Positions 34,582 through 43,833 of a stretch of DNA of 64,000 bases are shown piece by piece. How positions within the stretch are numbered: position 1 is the stretch's first letter; the number at the start of each line of letters is the position of its first letter. Under the pieces are notes generated by a model. It did no database searches. It was not told the origin of the DNA and was given only the letters and a program-made list of their open reading frames with translations. Position numbers and translations under genes: made by a program. The stretch is from Terriglobales bacterium (GTDB lineage: Bacteria > Acidobacteriota > Terriglobia > Terriglobales > Acidobacteriaceae): assembly GCA_025934735.1 (NCBI GenBank), contig JAICWP010000001.1, positions 1-64,000 on the forward strand, written 5' to 3'.

Positions 34582-36065
34582 ATCACGCGCAGGGCAATGC
34601 GCTGGGAAAAGTTGGTCATCCAGCAGCTGTCGTAATTCAACGTCATGTTGCCGGCGCCGTTCCAGGTAAAGGACGGAACACCGGGAGCGCTGCTGGACGG
34701 CAGCAGGGCGTTGCTGCTGTCGTACAAGTTCGCGACGAACAGTCCGCCGTTGATGGTGGAAGTACCGTTGCCGTTAGAAAGCAGTTGCCCCTTGCCGATC
34801 ACCAGGACGATTCCGTTGAAGGTGGAGTTACCGCTGCCGCCAATGGTGAGCGCGCCCGTCACCAGCAGCAGGCCGGCGCCTCCGCTGGTGGGATTTAAGG
34901 TGTAGTCCCCATTCACCACCGTGATCAGAGGTGCGGACGTGGTGCCCAGATTGCTGATGGTGGGGTTATTGGTGTTGTAGATCTGGTCGGCGCTGGTGTC
35001 TATATTGGTCACCAGATTCTGCAATCCGCCCACGGTGCTTAGCATTCCCAAGGTTGAATTCACATTGACCACGCTGGGCGTGCCGCCTGCGCCTTGGTAC
35101 AAACCGGTCTTAGTGCTGGGAATGTCCGCGATCAGGGTACTGGTGGAAGTGGCATCGAAGCCGCCCATGGCCGGCATGGTGCCCGCTACTCCGCAGGCAT
35201 CGGCGCCGTTAATGACTAAGGCGTTGGAGTGCGGCGGGTTGAAATTGGGGGCGGCGCCGTCCATGGTGATGGCGGCAGGTAGCGGCGGCAGGGTGATGGG
35301 CGAAACTTCATACTGCGTCATTTTGCGCGAGCCGTTGCTCAGCTTGGACAAAGAGGTGATGACGTACACCTCGCGCATGTTGGACTGCTCGCAGGTGGTA
35401 GTGCCGGCCGGCATCGGAGTCTCGTAGTACTGCGGAACCGCGGGCGAGGCGCCGTTCAGGGCAGCACAAACCTGCCTGCTGGCACTGGGGCAAGTGCTTT
35501 GGGGGGTGGACGAGTTCGCGCAATAGGGAGCCGTAGAACCCACCTGCTTCAGGGTGATGCGCACCCACTTGTACGGTATGGAAGCGGCCGTAGCGGTGTA
35601 AGGGTCGGTGCTCTGAGGATTCGCGACGGTGTACCACGTGCCCGTGGGCGCGGTGGTGCACGGTACGGTCAGCGCGGTTTGCGAAAGCCCCAGGCCAGAG
35701 TAGTTCTCATGGCAGAGTTCGTCATCGAAATAAGTGGAGCCTGCCACCCATGGAGTAATGGATTCTGAAGCGCTGGCTGGATTGATGATGTAAATCACGC
35801 CGCCGGCGTTGGTGGTGGAAGGCATCACCGTGGGGGGTGGGATGGCAGTAGCGGGACTGGTGTACTTGCGCAGTCGTTCGCGTCCTTCCTCCAGGCCGGC
35901 TTTGGAAGCGTAGTAGGCCTGCTGCTCGGAGCGGAAGTTGGCGTCAATTCCCGTCTCCGTGGTGGTCATGTACATCATTCCCAGCCCCACGGCGGTGAGC
36001 AGCATCAGGGCGAACAGCACCAGGATAAGCGCCATGCCGCGTTCGCGATTGGATTTCCGGATCAT
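34557..36065 (-). CDS. PilX-like pilus assembly protein (operon B)
   Basis: A 502-residue protein, paralogous to the operon A protein at 17797-19302. The N-terminus has RGMALILVLFALMLLTAVGLGMMYMTTTETGID, followed by SEQQAYYASKAGLEEGRERLRKY, the PilX pattern. A large secreted region carries several Cys pairs (CANSSTPQSTC, CAAL, DACGVAG) and an N/G/S-rich repetitive C-terminal part (VNGDYTLNP, FNGIVLVIGKGQ). It is last in the operon. Its 3' end is duplicated at 32925. Confidence 0.85.
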   Translation of the reverse strand: MIRKSNRERGMALILVLFALMLLTAVGLGMMYMTTTETGIDANFRSEQQAYYASKAGLEEGRERLRKYTSPATAIPPPTVMPSTTNAGGVIYIINPASASESITPWVAGSTYFDDELCHENYSGLGLSQTALTVPCTTAPTGTWYTVANPQSTDPYTATAASIPYKWVRITLKQVGSTAPYCANSSTPQSTCPSASRQVCAALNGASPAVPQYYETPMPAGTTTCEQSNMREVYVITSLSKLSNGSRKMTQYEVSPITLPPLPAAITMDGAAPNFNPPHSNALVINGADACGVAGTMPAMGGFDATSTSTLIADIPSTKTGLYQGAGGTPSVVNVNSTLGMLSTVGGLQNLVTNIDTSADQIYNTNNPTISNLGTTSAPLITVVNGDYTLNPTSGGAGLLLVTGALTIGGSGNSTFNGIVLVIGKGQLLSNGNGTSTINGGLFVANLYDSSNALLPSSSAPGVPSFTWNGAGNMTLNYDSCWMTNFSQRIALRVMASHEEVY

Positions 36066-36080
36066 GCTTCCTCCCCATTC

Positions 36081-36884
36081 CTAAAGATTGTTCGGTTTCA
36101 CCATGGCCCGCATGGACACGCCGGAGCGCAGATGCGTCTGCAAGTCCTCCTGCGCGGAAAGCAGGTTCAGGGCCACGCTGATCATGTGCACGTTGGCGAC
36201 AGCGCTTATGCCGGTGTTCAGATTCGACCCCTGCAGGTCGGATGGAACCGTTACCGCGTTGCCGTTCTGGTCATAGAACGAGAACACGGGGACGGTTTTG
36301 AACGAGGCGTAGAGCGTGTTATTGCTGACGGCGGTGCCGTTGAAAATAGTGCCGCCGTCCAGGGCATAGGGGCTCGCGCCTCCCGTGCTGTTGATCACGT
36401 TCTGCAATTCGGTGTTGTACTGCACTGTCTGAGAACTGGGCGCCGTGCCACCCGTCTTGAGCGTGCTGCCGCGCATGATGGTGCAGGGACAATGGCCGTT
36501 AGCATTGGCCTGCAGGGTGTAGCGGATGCTCTGCACCTGGCCGCTGTCATCAATATCGCCTTCAAACCAGAGATCGGTAGCCGAAACCGCCACCAGGCCG
36601 ACAGCCACATTGGAGTTGCTCTGCGCCGTGGACCCGCTCCCGATCGCAGCAGGGTCATACATGCGCAGGCCGGGATACCCGGCGCTGTGCAGGTCGCGCA
36701 CGATCTGGTCGAGAAATTCGCGCGATTGCTGGGTGGTGTTGACCCGGTTTTCTTCCTGCCGGTATTTCTTCATGCCGTCGAGAATCGTATTGAAGATGGC
36801 TCCCAGCACCAGGCTGAGCACAGCCACCACAATCAGCATTTCAATCAGCGAGAAGCCCCGTTGTTGGTGCGCATGTCGGCTCAT
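36081..36884 (-). CDS. Type IV minor pilin, PilW-like (operon B)
   Basis: A 267-residue prepilin with cleavage after QQRG, before FSLIEMLIVVAVLSLVLGAIF. The FLDQIVRDLHSAGYPGLRMYDP stretch is the PilW hallmark. The core DLWFEGDIDDSGQVQSIRY matches the operon A protein. CPCT is also shared. AGGAGAA lies five bases before ATG 36884. It starts nine bases after the pilV stop. Confidence 0.9.
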   Translation of the reverse strand: MSRHAHQQRGFSLIEMLIVVAVLSLVLGAIFNTILDGMKKYRQEENRVNTTQQSREFLDQIVRDLHSAGYPGLRMYDPAAIGSGSTAQSNSNVAVGLVAVSATDLWFEGDIDDSGQVQSIRYTLQANANGHCPCTIMRGSTLKTGGTAPSSQTVQYNTELQNVINSTGGASPYALDGGTIFNGTAVSNNTLYASFKTVPVFSFYDQNGNAVTVPSDLQGSNLNTGISAVANVHMISVALNLLSAQEDLQTHLRSGVSMRAMVKPNNL

Positions 36885-36892
36885 GATTTCTC

Positions 36893-37447
36893 CTAGTTCT
36901 CCGCCACTGCGGCGACGCCGCGCAAGGTTATGGGCAACAGAAACGAATTGGCGGCGGTTGTGCCTTTGGGCTTGGCCGCCACCCGCACCTGGCGCGTGAA
37001 AACGGTGGGGCCCGAGGTGTCCATGTCCAGAACGTTCCAGCGCACGTCATAGACGGCGGTTTGCCCGTTGGCGCGGCATACCGTGTACTGCATGCTGTAG
37101 TTGCTGCCGGGAGCGGCTTGCGAGAAATCAATGTCGCCGCTGCTGGTGAGCGCCGCACCCGTTCCCGGCGAGGCGCCGCCCACGGTGTTGATGGTGAAAT
37201 TGTTGCTCAGGCAATCGGTCAGGGCAATGGTGGCGGTGCCGTTGGTGCCAGCCAGCATAATCTGCTCCAGCACGCTTTGCGAAAGCAGAGTAGCGGTGGA
37301 GTCTCGTTTGCTGCGGCTGTTATTGCCGATGGCCATGATGAACAGCCCCATGATGGCCGACAGTCCGACCGCGGCGATGCCCAGGGCAATGAGCAGTTCA
37401 ATTAGCGTCATGCCCGCCGAGTTGCGTTTACTGATGACCGGTTTCAT
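36893..37447 (-). CDS. Type IV minor pilin, PilV-like (operon B)
   Basis: A 184-residue prepilin. Cleavage is after NSAG, before MTLIELLIALGIAAVGLSAI. The LLSQSVLEQIMLAG motif is typical of PilV. Cys residues DCLSNNF and TVCRANG likely pair. GAGGAG precedes ATG 37447 by four bases, nine bases after the fimT stop. The operon A counterpart shares the S-P-G-x-G-A-x-L and D-I-D-F patterns. Confidence 0.9.
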   Translation of the reverse strand: MKPVISKRNSAGMTLIELLIALGIAAVGLSAIMGLFIMAIGNNSRSKRDSTATLLSQSVLEQIMLAGTNGTATIALTDCLSNNFTINTVGGASPGTGAALTSSGDIDFSQAAPGSNYSMQYTVCRANGQTAVYDVRWNVLDMDTSGPTVFTRQVRVAAKPKGTTAANSFLLPITLRGVAAVAEN

Positions 37448-37455
37448 GCGTCTCC

Positions 37456-38136
37456 TCATTGCTGCGCCCAGGAACTGCCGTTGTACAGCCACACGCTGAC
37501 CAGGCCGGCGGGCGTAACCGAGACGGCGGCGTAGGTGTTGGAGTTACTGCCGGCATACCGCAACAGGTACAGGAAACCCACGGGAGCTGCGGGCGACACG
37601 CTGCTGTCCCATTCATTGCAGACTTGTACAGTGCCGCTAGGGTTCGGCTCAGTGGTGGCGGGATTGCCCACGCACGGTAAGCCACGCGCGTTGTACGAAG
37701 CGGGTACCGTAGCCCCTAGCGCAACGTAATTCAGTCCAGTGAATCCCGTTGGACATGGTGTGGTTAAGGCTCCGCAAGTGATCTGGGCGGTTGACGGTCC
37801 GCTGCCGTTGGTGATCAGCGTTACATTGCTGGCCAGCACTATCGTGGGCTCGCCGGAGGTGCAGCCACCGCTGTAATCCAGATCGATGCAGGCTTCCTGG
37901 CCGCCATTGCTGAAGGTGGTGAACACCACACTGTAGAAACCATTAGCCTTGACTGCCTGAATGCGCGTGCGCTGCAGCACGCTGGCCACATCCTGCGCCG
38001 AACTCTGCAGGCGGATGATCTGCAGGTTCTTGGAGATGATGGGAAATGCAGCAACCGCTACCACCATCATGACCACCATCACAATCAGCAGTTCCAGCAA
38101 GCTGAAACCGCTGCGCCGTGCTCGACGCTTCTGCAT
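37456..38136 (-). CDS. Type IV minor pilin, FimT/GspH-like (operon B)
   Basis: A 226-residue prepilin. Cleavage is after RRSG, before FSLLELLIVMVVMMVVAVAAF. The post-helix LQSSAQDVASVLQRTRIQAVKANG matches GspH/FimT. The closing region (RGLPCVGN, LYLLRYAGSNSNTYAAVSVTPAG) resembles the operon A protein. AAGGAG lies eight bases before ATG 38136. It is the first gene of operon B (FimT-PilV-PilW-PilX), which runs down to 34557. Confidence 0.9.
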   Translation of the reverse strand: MQKRRARRSGFSLLELLIVMVVMMVVAVAAFPIISKNLQIIRLQSSAQDVASVLQRTRIQAVKANGFYSVVFTTFSNGGQEACIDLDYSGGCTSGEPTIVLASNVTLITNGSGPSTAQITCGALTTPCPTGFTGLNYVALGATVPASYNARGLPCVGNPATTEPNPSGTVQVCNEWDSSVSPAAPVGFLYLLRYAGSNSNTYAAVSVTPAGLVSVWLYNGSSWAQQ

Positions 38137-38334
38137 GCCTGCTCCTTGGGGATTGGCATACTCAAAAGCAGTCCGCCGTCCAAACCACTGTGTTTTTGTA
38201 AGTTGCTGAAAGCAAGCGGCTTCCTGTATGCTCCGGGGAAACTCTGGAGGCTGGGCGGCAGCTGGGATGTTTCCTTTCGTTACATTTTGTGAAAGCGGTC
38301 CGGGCGTGGCGGCACGACCGGCAGACCCTCAGCC

Positions 38335-39339
38335 ATGACTTCGAAAGCCCAGAACAAGAGCGCTGCTTCAGCCCCGGTGGAACTGGGCTCGCCCTCGGCG
38401 CGCCAGGCATTTCGGCGGCGGCTGCTGTCCTGGTATGGGCGCAAGCGGCGGAACCTGCCCTGGCGTGATAGCCGGGATCCCTATCGCATCTGGATTTCAG
38501 AAGTGATGCTGCAGCAGACGCGGGTGAGTGCCGTGGTGCCTTATTACCAGCGCTTCCTGCAGCAGTTTCCTGATATGCAAGCGTTGGCGGCGGTCCCAGA
38601 GCAGGCAGTGCTGGCCGCCTGGAGCGGGCTGGGTTACTACCGGCGAGCGCGGGCGCTGCATGCCGCGGCTAAGATCGTAGTTGCCGAGCATGGCGGGGAA
38701 TTACCCCGCACGGCGGCGGCATTGCGGCAGCTTCCAGGCTTTGGGCGCTACACTGCGGCGGCGGTGGCCAGCATCGCTTACGGAGAACCGATGCCGGTGG
38801 TGGACGGCAACGTCGAGCGTGTCTTGTCGCGCCTGTTTGCCTGGGCCGAACCGGGGCGCGACGCCGCCTGGAGCATGGCGGGCCAATTACTTGCTCGCCA
38901 CTGCCCGGGCGATTTCAACCAGGCAATGATGGAACTGGGCGCCACCGTGTGCCTCCCCGGGGAAGCGCAGTGCGCCCGGTGCCCTGTGTTTCGCTGGTGC
39001 AACACTCGCGGCCGCGGCCGGCCAAAAAAACAAGAGCGTCGCCGCGCTGGCCACCTGCATTACAGGCTGGCACAGCGCGATCGAGCGGTGTGGCTGGTGC
39101 AGCGTTCCCGCCGTGCCTCACTTATGCCGAGCATGTGGGAGTTGCCGGAGGTGGCGAAGAATGGCGCGCCTGCCGACTTGACCCTGCGCCATTCGATCAC
39201 GGTGACCGATTTCATGGTGGAGGTTAGCCGGGGAGAGCCGCCTTCCGGACGTGGGCGCTGGGTCACGCGGGCGCAAGTGGAAGCGCTTCCGCTCACCGGC
39301 TTAACAAGAAAAATCCTGCGGCGCGCCAATTTCATCTAA
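38335..39339 (+). CDS. mutY: A/G-specific adenine glycosylase MutY
   Basis: A 334-residue base-excision repair enzyme that removes adenine mispaired with 8-oxoguanine. It has the EVMLQQTRV stretch with the catalytic Glu, the helix-hairpin-helix LPGFGRYTAAAVAS, catalytic Asp in VVDGNVERVLSR, and the [4Fe-4S] ligands C-x6-C-x2-C-x5-C in CLPGEAQCARCPVFRWC. The C-terminal NUDIX-like 8-oxoG recognition domain (MWELPEVAKN and onward) is short but present. It faces away from pilin operon B. Confidence 0.97.
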   Translation: MTSKAQNKSAASAPVELGSPSARQAFRRRLLSWYGRKRRNLPWRDSRDPYRIWISEVMLQQTRVSAVVPYYQRFLQQFPDMQALAAVPEQAVLAAWSGLGYYRRARALHAAAKIVVAEHGGELPRTAAALRQLPGFGRYTAAAVASIAYGEPMPVVDGNVERVLSRLFAWAEPGRDAAWSMAGQLLARHCPGDFNQAMMELGATVCLPGEAQCARCPVFRWCNTRGRGRPKKQERRRAGHLHYRLAQRDRAVWLVQRSRRASLMPSMWELPEVAKNGAPADLTLRHSITVTDFMVEVSRGEPPSGRGRWVTRAQVEALPLTGLTRKILRRANFI

Positions 39340-39397
39340 GAACTAGCAGCCGCAATGTGGGATGGTGGTGCACTCCATAATTGAGGAGGAGAAATAG

Positions 39398-39895
39398 ATG
39401 CCTGCTTTGATCGCCGGCAGGGCCGCTCCCGAGTTCACTCTGGAGGACATGAAGGGTGGCAAGTTCAGCTTGCGCGAGGCCCTGAGCCGCGGCCCGGTAC
39501 TGGCCGTGTTTTTCAAAATTTCCTGCCCGGTATGTCAATTCGCTCTGCCCTATGTGGAACGCATGTACCGGGCCTACGCGGGCAAGAACGTCACCATTCT
39601 CGGGGTTTCGCAAAATAACGAGAGCGATACCGCCGCTTTCCTGCGGGAATACAAGATCACCTTTCCTGTGCTGCTCGACGATACCGACAGCTATCCCGTC
39701 TCCAATGCGTACGGCCTGACCAATGTGCCCACTCTTTTCTGGATCGAGCCCGACGGCGAAATCGGACTCAGCAGCGTGGGCTGGAGCCGGAAAGAGATGG
39801 AGCAGATCAATAGCCTGCTGGCGGAGGCGGGACGCGGCACCCCCGCGCTCATTTTTTCCCCGGGGGAAAACGTACCCGACTTCCGCGCCGGTTGA
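39398..39895 (+). CDS. Cytoplasmic thioredoxin-fold peroxiredoxin/TlpA-like protein
   Basis: A 165-residue protein without signal peptide. It has the AhpC/TSA-like start (AGRAAPEFTLEDMKGGKFSL) and a CPVC redox motif in FFKISCPVCQFALPY. The cis-Pro loop TNVPTLFWIEPDG follows. The CxxC favours a thiol-disulphide oxidoreductase; peroxiredoxin activity is possible. GAGGAGGAG lies upstream of ATG. It follows mutY by 58 bases on the same strand, possibly the same transcript. Confidence 0.85.
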   Translation: MPALIAGRAAPEFTLEDMKGGKFSLREALSRGPVLAVFFKISCPVCQFALPYVERMYRAYAGKNVTILGVSQNNESDTAAFLREYKITFPVLLDDTDSYPVSNAYGLTNVPTLFWIEPDGEIGLSSVGWSRKEMEQINSLLAEAGRGTPALIFSPGENVPDFRAG

Positions 39896-39935
39896 AGCTC
39901 TAAAAACTGACCTGCGGTTCGCAGGCATAATTCCC

Positions 39936-39962
39936 AAGCCCGGCGCCCAGCCGGGCTTTTCC
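39936..39962 (+). terminator. Rho-independent terminator
   Basis: AAGCCCGGC (39936-39944) pairs with GCCGGGCTT (39950-39958) over a 5-base loop, followed by TTTT. It ends the mutY/thioredoxin-fold transcript. Confidence 0.9.
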
Positions 39963-40052
39963 TTTGCCGTGACTTCTGTAACGTTGGCCGCCCCCGGGGG
40001 CCATGTTACCCTCCGGCCAGAGTTGGCAGCCTCCGCGATTCCGAGGAACCGA

Positions 40053-41525
40053 ATGCATTTGTGTCGCAGCGCGCTGGCGGCAGTCCTGCTGTGCAGCGGG
40101 GCTTTTGCCGTTGCTGGGCACGCCAAGGCCGCACACCCGCGCTCCGCCAAACTGCTTCCCATCACTACCAATTCGGCGGAAGCCCGCAATCTGTTCCGGC
40201 AGGCCATGGTCAACCTGGAAAACCTGCGCACGGAGTGGGCGCTGGCGGGCTGGCGCGCGGCCGCCAAGAAGGATCCCAACTTCGCCCAGGCGCAGATTCT
40301 GGTGGCTTATCTCACCCAGGATCCGGCGGAGGAAATGGCGGCTTTGGCGGCCGCCAAAAAGCTGGAGCCGAAGGTCACGCCAGGCGAGCGCCTGCTTATC
40401 GAATGGCTCAGCGGTGTGCGCGAGAGCCGCTACGTGCCCGCCATCGCCGCTATGAACGATTTGCTTTCTCTTTACCCGCAGGACCGGCGCCTGTCATTCC
40501 TGGCCGGCCGCTGGATGATCCTGCAGGGGCGCTACGACCACGGCGAGATGCTGCTGGAGCACGCCATTGCGCTCTACCCTGACTACCCTGCAGCAATCAA
40601 CGAGTTGGGCTACGCCTATGCCTACAACGGCGAGTTCAACAAATCCATCGCCATGATGCAGAGGTACGTGGCGCTGCAGCCCAGGGAGCCCAATCCGCAG
40701 GATTCCTACGCGGAGATTTTGCGGCTCTCGGGAGACTTTTCCGGCGCCCTGGAGCACTACCGTAAGGCGCTCCAGTTGGACTCCAATTTCGTAAGCTCGC
40801 AGTTGGGCATTGCCGATACTTACGCGTTGATGGGGCAAGAGGATCAGGCGCGGCACGAATATGACAAGGCCATTGCGCTGGCTGATGGCGAAGGCGCGCG
40901 CTTGCAGTATGGCCTGCAGGAAGCCATCACCTATGTTCGGGAGAGACGCTATGTGGAGGCCAACCAAGCCTTCCGTGCGCTGGCTGACGAAGCCCATCGC
41001 GAAGGCTTTGCCCATGTGGAAGCCGACGCCTACCGCAGCATGGCTGTCTATGATCCCCAGGTGCCTGCGGCCATGAAGGACCTGGATCTTGCGGAAAAAG
41101 CGCTGGGCGATCACTGGGTGTCGCAATCCGATGCGGATGAAGAGCACGCGTTCATCTTGGGTGTGCGGGCGCAGCGCGCCTTGCAGGCCGCGGATCGCAA
41201 GACGGCGCTGCAGGCGGTCCAGCAACTCCAGGCCATGGCAGCCTCCAGCCGCAGCGCAGCGGTGCAGCGCTCCTTTCATGCCGCCGCCGGAGCCCTGGCC
41301 ATGGCGCAAGGAAAGTACACCCAAGCGGTGGCGCATCTGGAGGAGGACCAGGACAATCCCTTATCCCTGGAACTGCTGTGGCGAGCTCTCAGGAAGACGG
41401 GGGCACGGGACGACGCGGCAGCTCTGCGCTCCGACATGGCGGCCTTGAATGAGCCCTCGCTGGAGCAGGCCGTGGTGGACCCGGAACTGCGCGCCAGCCT
41501 GAGCGGGGCGGCGGCGCACCCGTAA
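40053..41525 (+). CDS. Secreted TPR protein
   Basis: A 490-residue protein with a signal peptide (SALAAVLLCSGAFAVAGHAKA). Tetratricopeptide repeats run from about residue 45 to 330 (AINELGYAYAYNGEFNKSIAMMQRY, PQDSYAEILRLSGDFSGALEHYRKALQLD, SQLGIADTYALMGQEDQARHEYDKAI are clear). The rest is also helical. GAGGAA precedes ATG 40053; the open frame extends upstream to 39723 but without a plausible start. It probably forms an operon with the cyclase-like gene 17 bases downstream. Function unknown. Confidence 0.85.
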   Translation: MHLCRSALAAVLLCSGAFAVAGHAKAAHPRSAKLLPITTNSAEARNLFRQAMVNLENLRTEWALAGWRAAAKKDPNFAQAQILVAYLTQDPAEEMAALAAAKKLEPKVTPGERLLIEWLSGVRESRYVPAIAAMNDLLSLYPQDRRLSFLAGRWMILQGRYDHGEMLLEHAIALYPDYPAAINELGYAYAYNGEFNKSIAMMQRYVALQPREPNPQDSYAEILRLSGDFSGALEHYRKALQLDSNFVSSQLGIADTYALMGQEDQARHEYDKAIALADGEGARLQYGLQEAITYVRERRYVEANQAFRALADEAHREGFAHVEADAYRSMAVYDPQVPAAMKDLDLAEKALGDHWVSQSDADEEHAFILGVRAQRALQAADRKTALQAVQQLQAMAASSRSAAVQRSFHAAAGALAMAQGKYTQAVAHLEEDQDNPLSLELLWRALRKTGARDDAAALRSDMAALNEPSLEQAVVDPELRASLSGAAAHP

Positions 41526-41542
41526 TCATCAGGGCAGCAATT

Positions 41543-43777
41543 ATGGCGCGCATCCCCATTCTGCGATTTGGCAACCTTGCCGATCACGCACGCCAGCTCA
41601 ATCTCACCAGCTATTCGCCCGTCATCGTGCTGGAGGGGCTGGTGCGTGGCGTGGACAACGTGCGCCACGACGTTTACCTCAGCTCCCGCTTTTGTGAGGA
41701 GGCGCGGGCTTACCTGGGCGGCCTGATCGCGCGTCAGGCCAACGTGGCCGATTTGATTATGGAAACGCCGCGGCCGCTGCAGCCGCGCAGCAACCTGCTG
41801 ATGCGCGCGCGCGAGGAGCGCCCTGAACCGCCCAGCCCGCGGGGCACGCCGGCGGAGTTCAAGCGGCTGCTCTCCGACCTGCAGGTGGAAGCGCTGAAAG
41901 CCGCCAAGCAACAGGGCAATGTTTCGCTGGACCTGCTGGCCCGGCTGGCGGTGGTGAAGTTTCTGCGCTCCGAGGTGACGGCGCAGTTTGCCACCGTTCT
42001 GGAGCGCTGCCGCACTCTCCTCAAAAGCTCCGAAAACAGGCCGGAGCGGACCAACCAGATTCGCGACCGGGTTTATGCCCTGCAGGTCTCGAAAAAGTCG
42101 GTGCTGCGCCGCGCCGGACAGGAAATTTTCGAAACCCTGCGAGACATTGAAAAGCAGACGCTGGTGCGAATGCGCCAGTCCTTATTCGGCGATGCCGCGG
42201 GCGGCAGCTACGAACTTTTCCTCAACCGCCTGGTGTTCACCGAAGATGGCCGCGACGATTACTTGAATGCTGAGCATTACGTCATGCTTGGCAATTACGA
42301 GCACGATCCTGACCGCTTTCCCACCATGCGCGAGCTGGCGGGCGCCTTCCTGGTTTCACTGGATGTGGTGGGGCCGGGCATGGACGCCGACCGCGTGCTC
42401 GACGGCCTGCTCAACTCTCCGGAAAATGCCCAGGAACTGGTGGCCGGGGGAGCTCCCGATGACTCCTCTCCCCGGGGCAAAGCGCAAAAGGCGCTGCTCA
42501 ATACCTGGCAAGATTTCTTGGAATCGCAAAAGGTAATGGATCACGTAGTGGCCTCCTATGAGGCGGTGCCGCTGTTAAGCGAATATTCGCCCGCCATCAA
42601 CGCCCAGCAGTTGAAGAACGCGCTGGTGTCCAAAAAGGAACGCAGCCGGGTAGAGTCTCTGATTACCGAGCACCCCCGGCTCTCCCCCGCCAGCCTGCAG
42701 GCCGCCATCCGCCGGATCGGAGAAATGAAAGGGGCTGACCGGGCCCGTATTGCCGGACGTTTTCTGAGCGACTTCATGCGCTACCACCGCGACCTGCGCC
42801 GCCTGGAAGCGCTCAACTCCGCGCTCGACAGCGTCAACGTAATCGGCAACGAGAAACTGCGGGAGCTCTCCTCGCTCAACCGGTTGCTCTACGAGTTCCT
42901 GCTTCGCGACGAGCAGAAGCCCAGCGAAGAAAAGGTCGTGCATCACGTCATCATCAAGGCCGACGTGCGCGATTCCACTCGCATGACGCGCGCCCTGGGC
43001 GAGCGTGGCCTCAACCCGGCTTCCTACTTCAGCCTGAACTTTTACGATCCGGTGAACAAGCTGCTGCCCAAGTATGGCGCCGGAAAAGTTTTTATCGAGG
43101 GCGACGCCATCATTCTGGCCCTGCTGGAATATGAGGGCGAGCGCGGCTTTGCGGTGAGCCGCGCCTGCGTCTTGGCCAAGGAGATGGTGGATATCGTGCG
43201 CGCCTACAACGAGGAGTCGCAGAAGGCCGGCCTGCCCGGGCTGGAGCTGGGCGTGGGCATCACCTACCAGGGCTCGCCGCCCATGTACCTGATGGACGGC
43301 AGCGCGCGCATCATGATTTCCGAGGCGCTCAACGAGAGTGACCGGCTTTCCGCCTGCAGCAAAGAGGCGCGCCGCCTGCTGCCGCTGGGTGGACCGTTTA
43401 ATGTGTACCGGTTTCAGCTGCAGCGCGAGGCCAACACCAGTGAGTTCGAGAACGCGCCCCTGGTGTACAACGTCAGCGGCATTCAGTTGAATGCCGCCGC
43501 CTTCCACAAGCTGCAGCAGGAAATTTCTCTCCAGGCGCAGGATGTGGCTATGCCCACCATTTGGGAAAGCGAGCAGATGCGGCTCCACAGAGGGCTGGTG
43601 CCGCTGGAAGGCGGATTATTCCACACCGTGGTGGTCCGCGAAGCCCGCGTCGCCCGGCTCAACGCCCGCGACTTCTCCCCTGTAGGCTGGAGCGACGATC
43701 TCTATTACGAAGTGTGCACCAACGCCGGCGTGTACCGCTTTCTGGAACAAACCCAGGCCGCCAAAGCCGGCCAATAA
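41543..43777 (+). CDS. Large protein with divergent class III nucleotide-cyclase-like domain
   Basis: A 744-residue cytoplasmic protein. Residues 1-90 contain an alpha/beta head (SPVIVLEGLVRGVDNVRHDVYLSS). Residues 100-460 are mainly helical, charged and unrecognised. Residues about 466-605 resemble a class III adenylate/guanylate cyclase: ADVRDSTRMTRAL (Asp474/Asp477, compare ADIxGST), IEGDAIILALL (Asp521, compare GDAxxA), GVGITYQG and ISEALNESDRLS (compare NLAARL). The C-terminal 140 residues are unassigned. The two metal Asp positions and the Asn seem conserved, so it may be active; this is inference. It starts 17 bases after the TPR gene. Confidence 0.7.
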   Translation: MARIPILRFGNLADHARQLNLTSYSPVIVLEGLVRGVDNVRHDVYLSSRFCEEARAYLGGLIARQANVADLIMETPRPLQPRSNLLMRAREERPEPPSPRGTPAEFKRLLSDLQVEALKAAKQQGNVSLDLLARLAVVKFLRSEVTAQFATVLERCRTLLKSSENRPERTNQIRDRVYALQVSKKSVLRRAGQEIFETLRDIEKQTLVRMRQSLFGDAAGGSYELFLNRLVFTEDGRDDYLNAEHYVMLGNYEHDPDRFPTMRELAGAFLVSLDVVGPGMDADRVLDGLLNSPENAQELVAGGAPDDSSPRGKAQKALLNTWQDFLESQKVMDHVVASYEAVPLLSEYSPAINAQQLKNALVSKKERSRVESLITEHPRLSPASLQAAIRRIGEMKGADRARIAGRFLSDFMRYHRDLRRLEALNSALDSVNVIGNEKLRELSSLNRLLYEFLLRDEQKPSEEKVVHHVIIKADVRDSTRMTRALGERGLNPASYFSLNFYDPVNKLLPKYGAGKVFIEGDAIILALLEYEGERGFAVSRACVLAKEMVDIVRAYNEESQKAGLPGLELGVGITYQGSPPMYLMDGSARIMISEALNESDRLSACSKEARRLLPLGGPFNVYRFQLQREANTSEFENAPLVYNVSGIQLNAAAFHKLQQEISLQAQDVAMPTIWESEQMRLHRGLVPLEGGLFHTVVVREARVARLNARDFSPVGWSDDLYYEVCTNAGVYRFLEQTQAAKAGQ

Positions 43778-43833
43778 GGCCAATTCAAAGCATGGATTTT
43801 GTCATTCTGAGGGCGGCGCTCGCGAGGAGAGGA

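Noticed and set aside
42575-43588. 337-codon minus-strand frame opposite the cyclase-like gene
   Set aside because: Antisense shadow with no ribosome binding site; the opposite frame has recognisable motifs.
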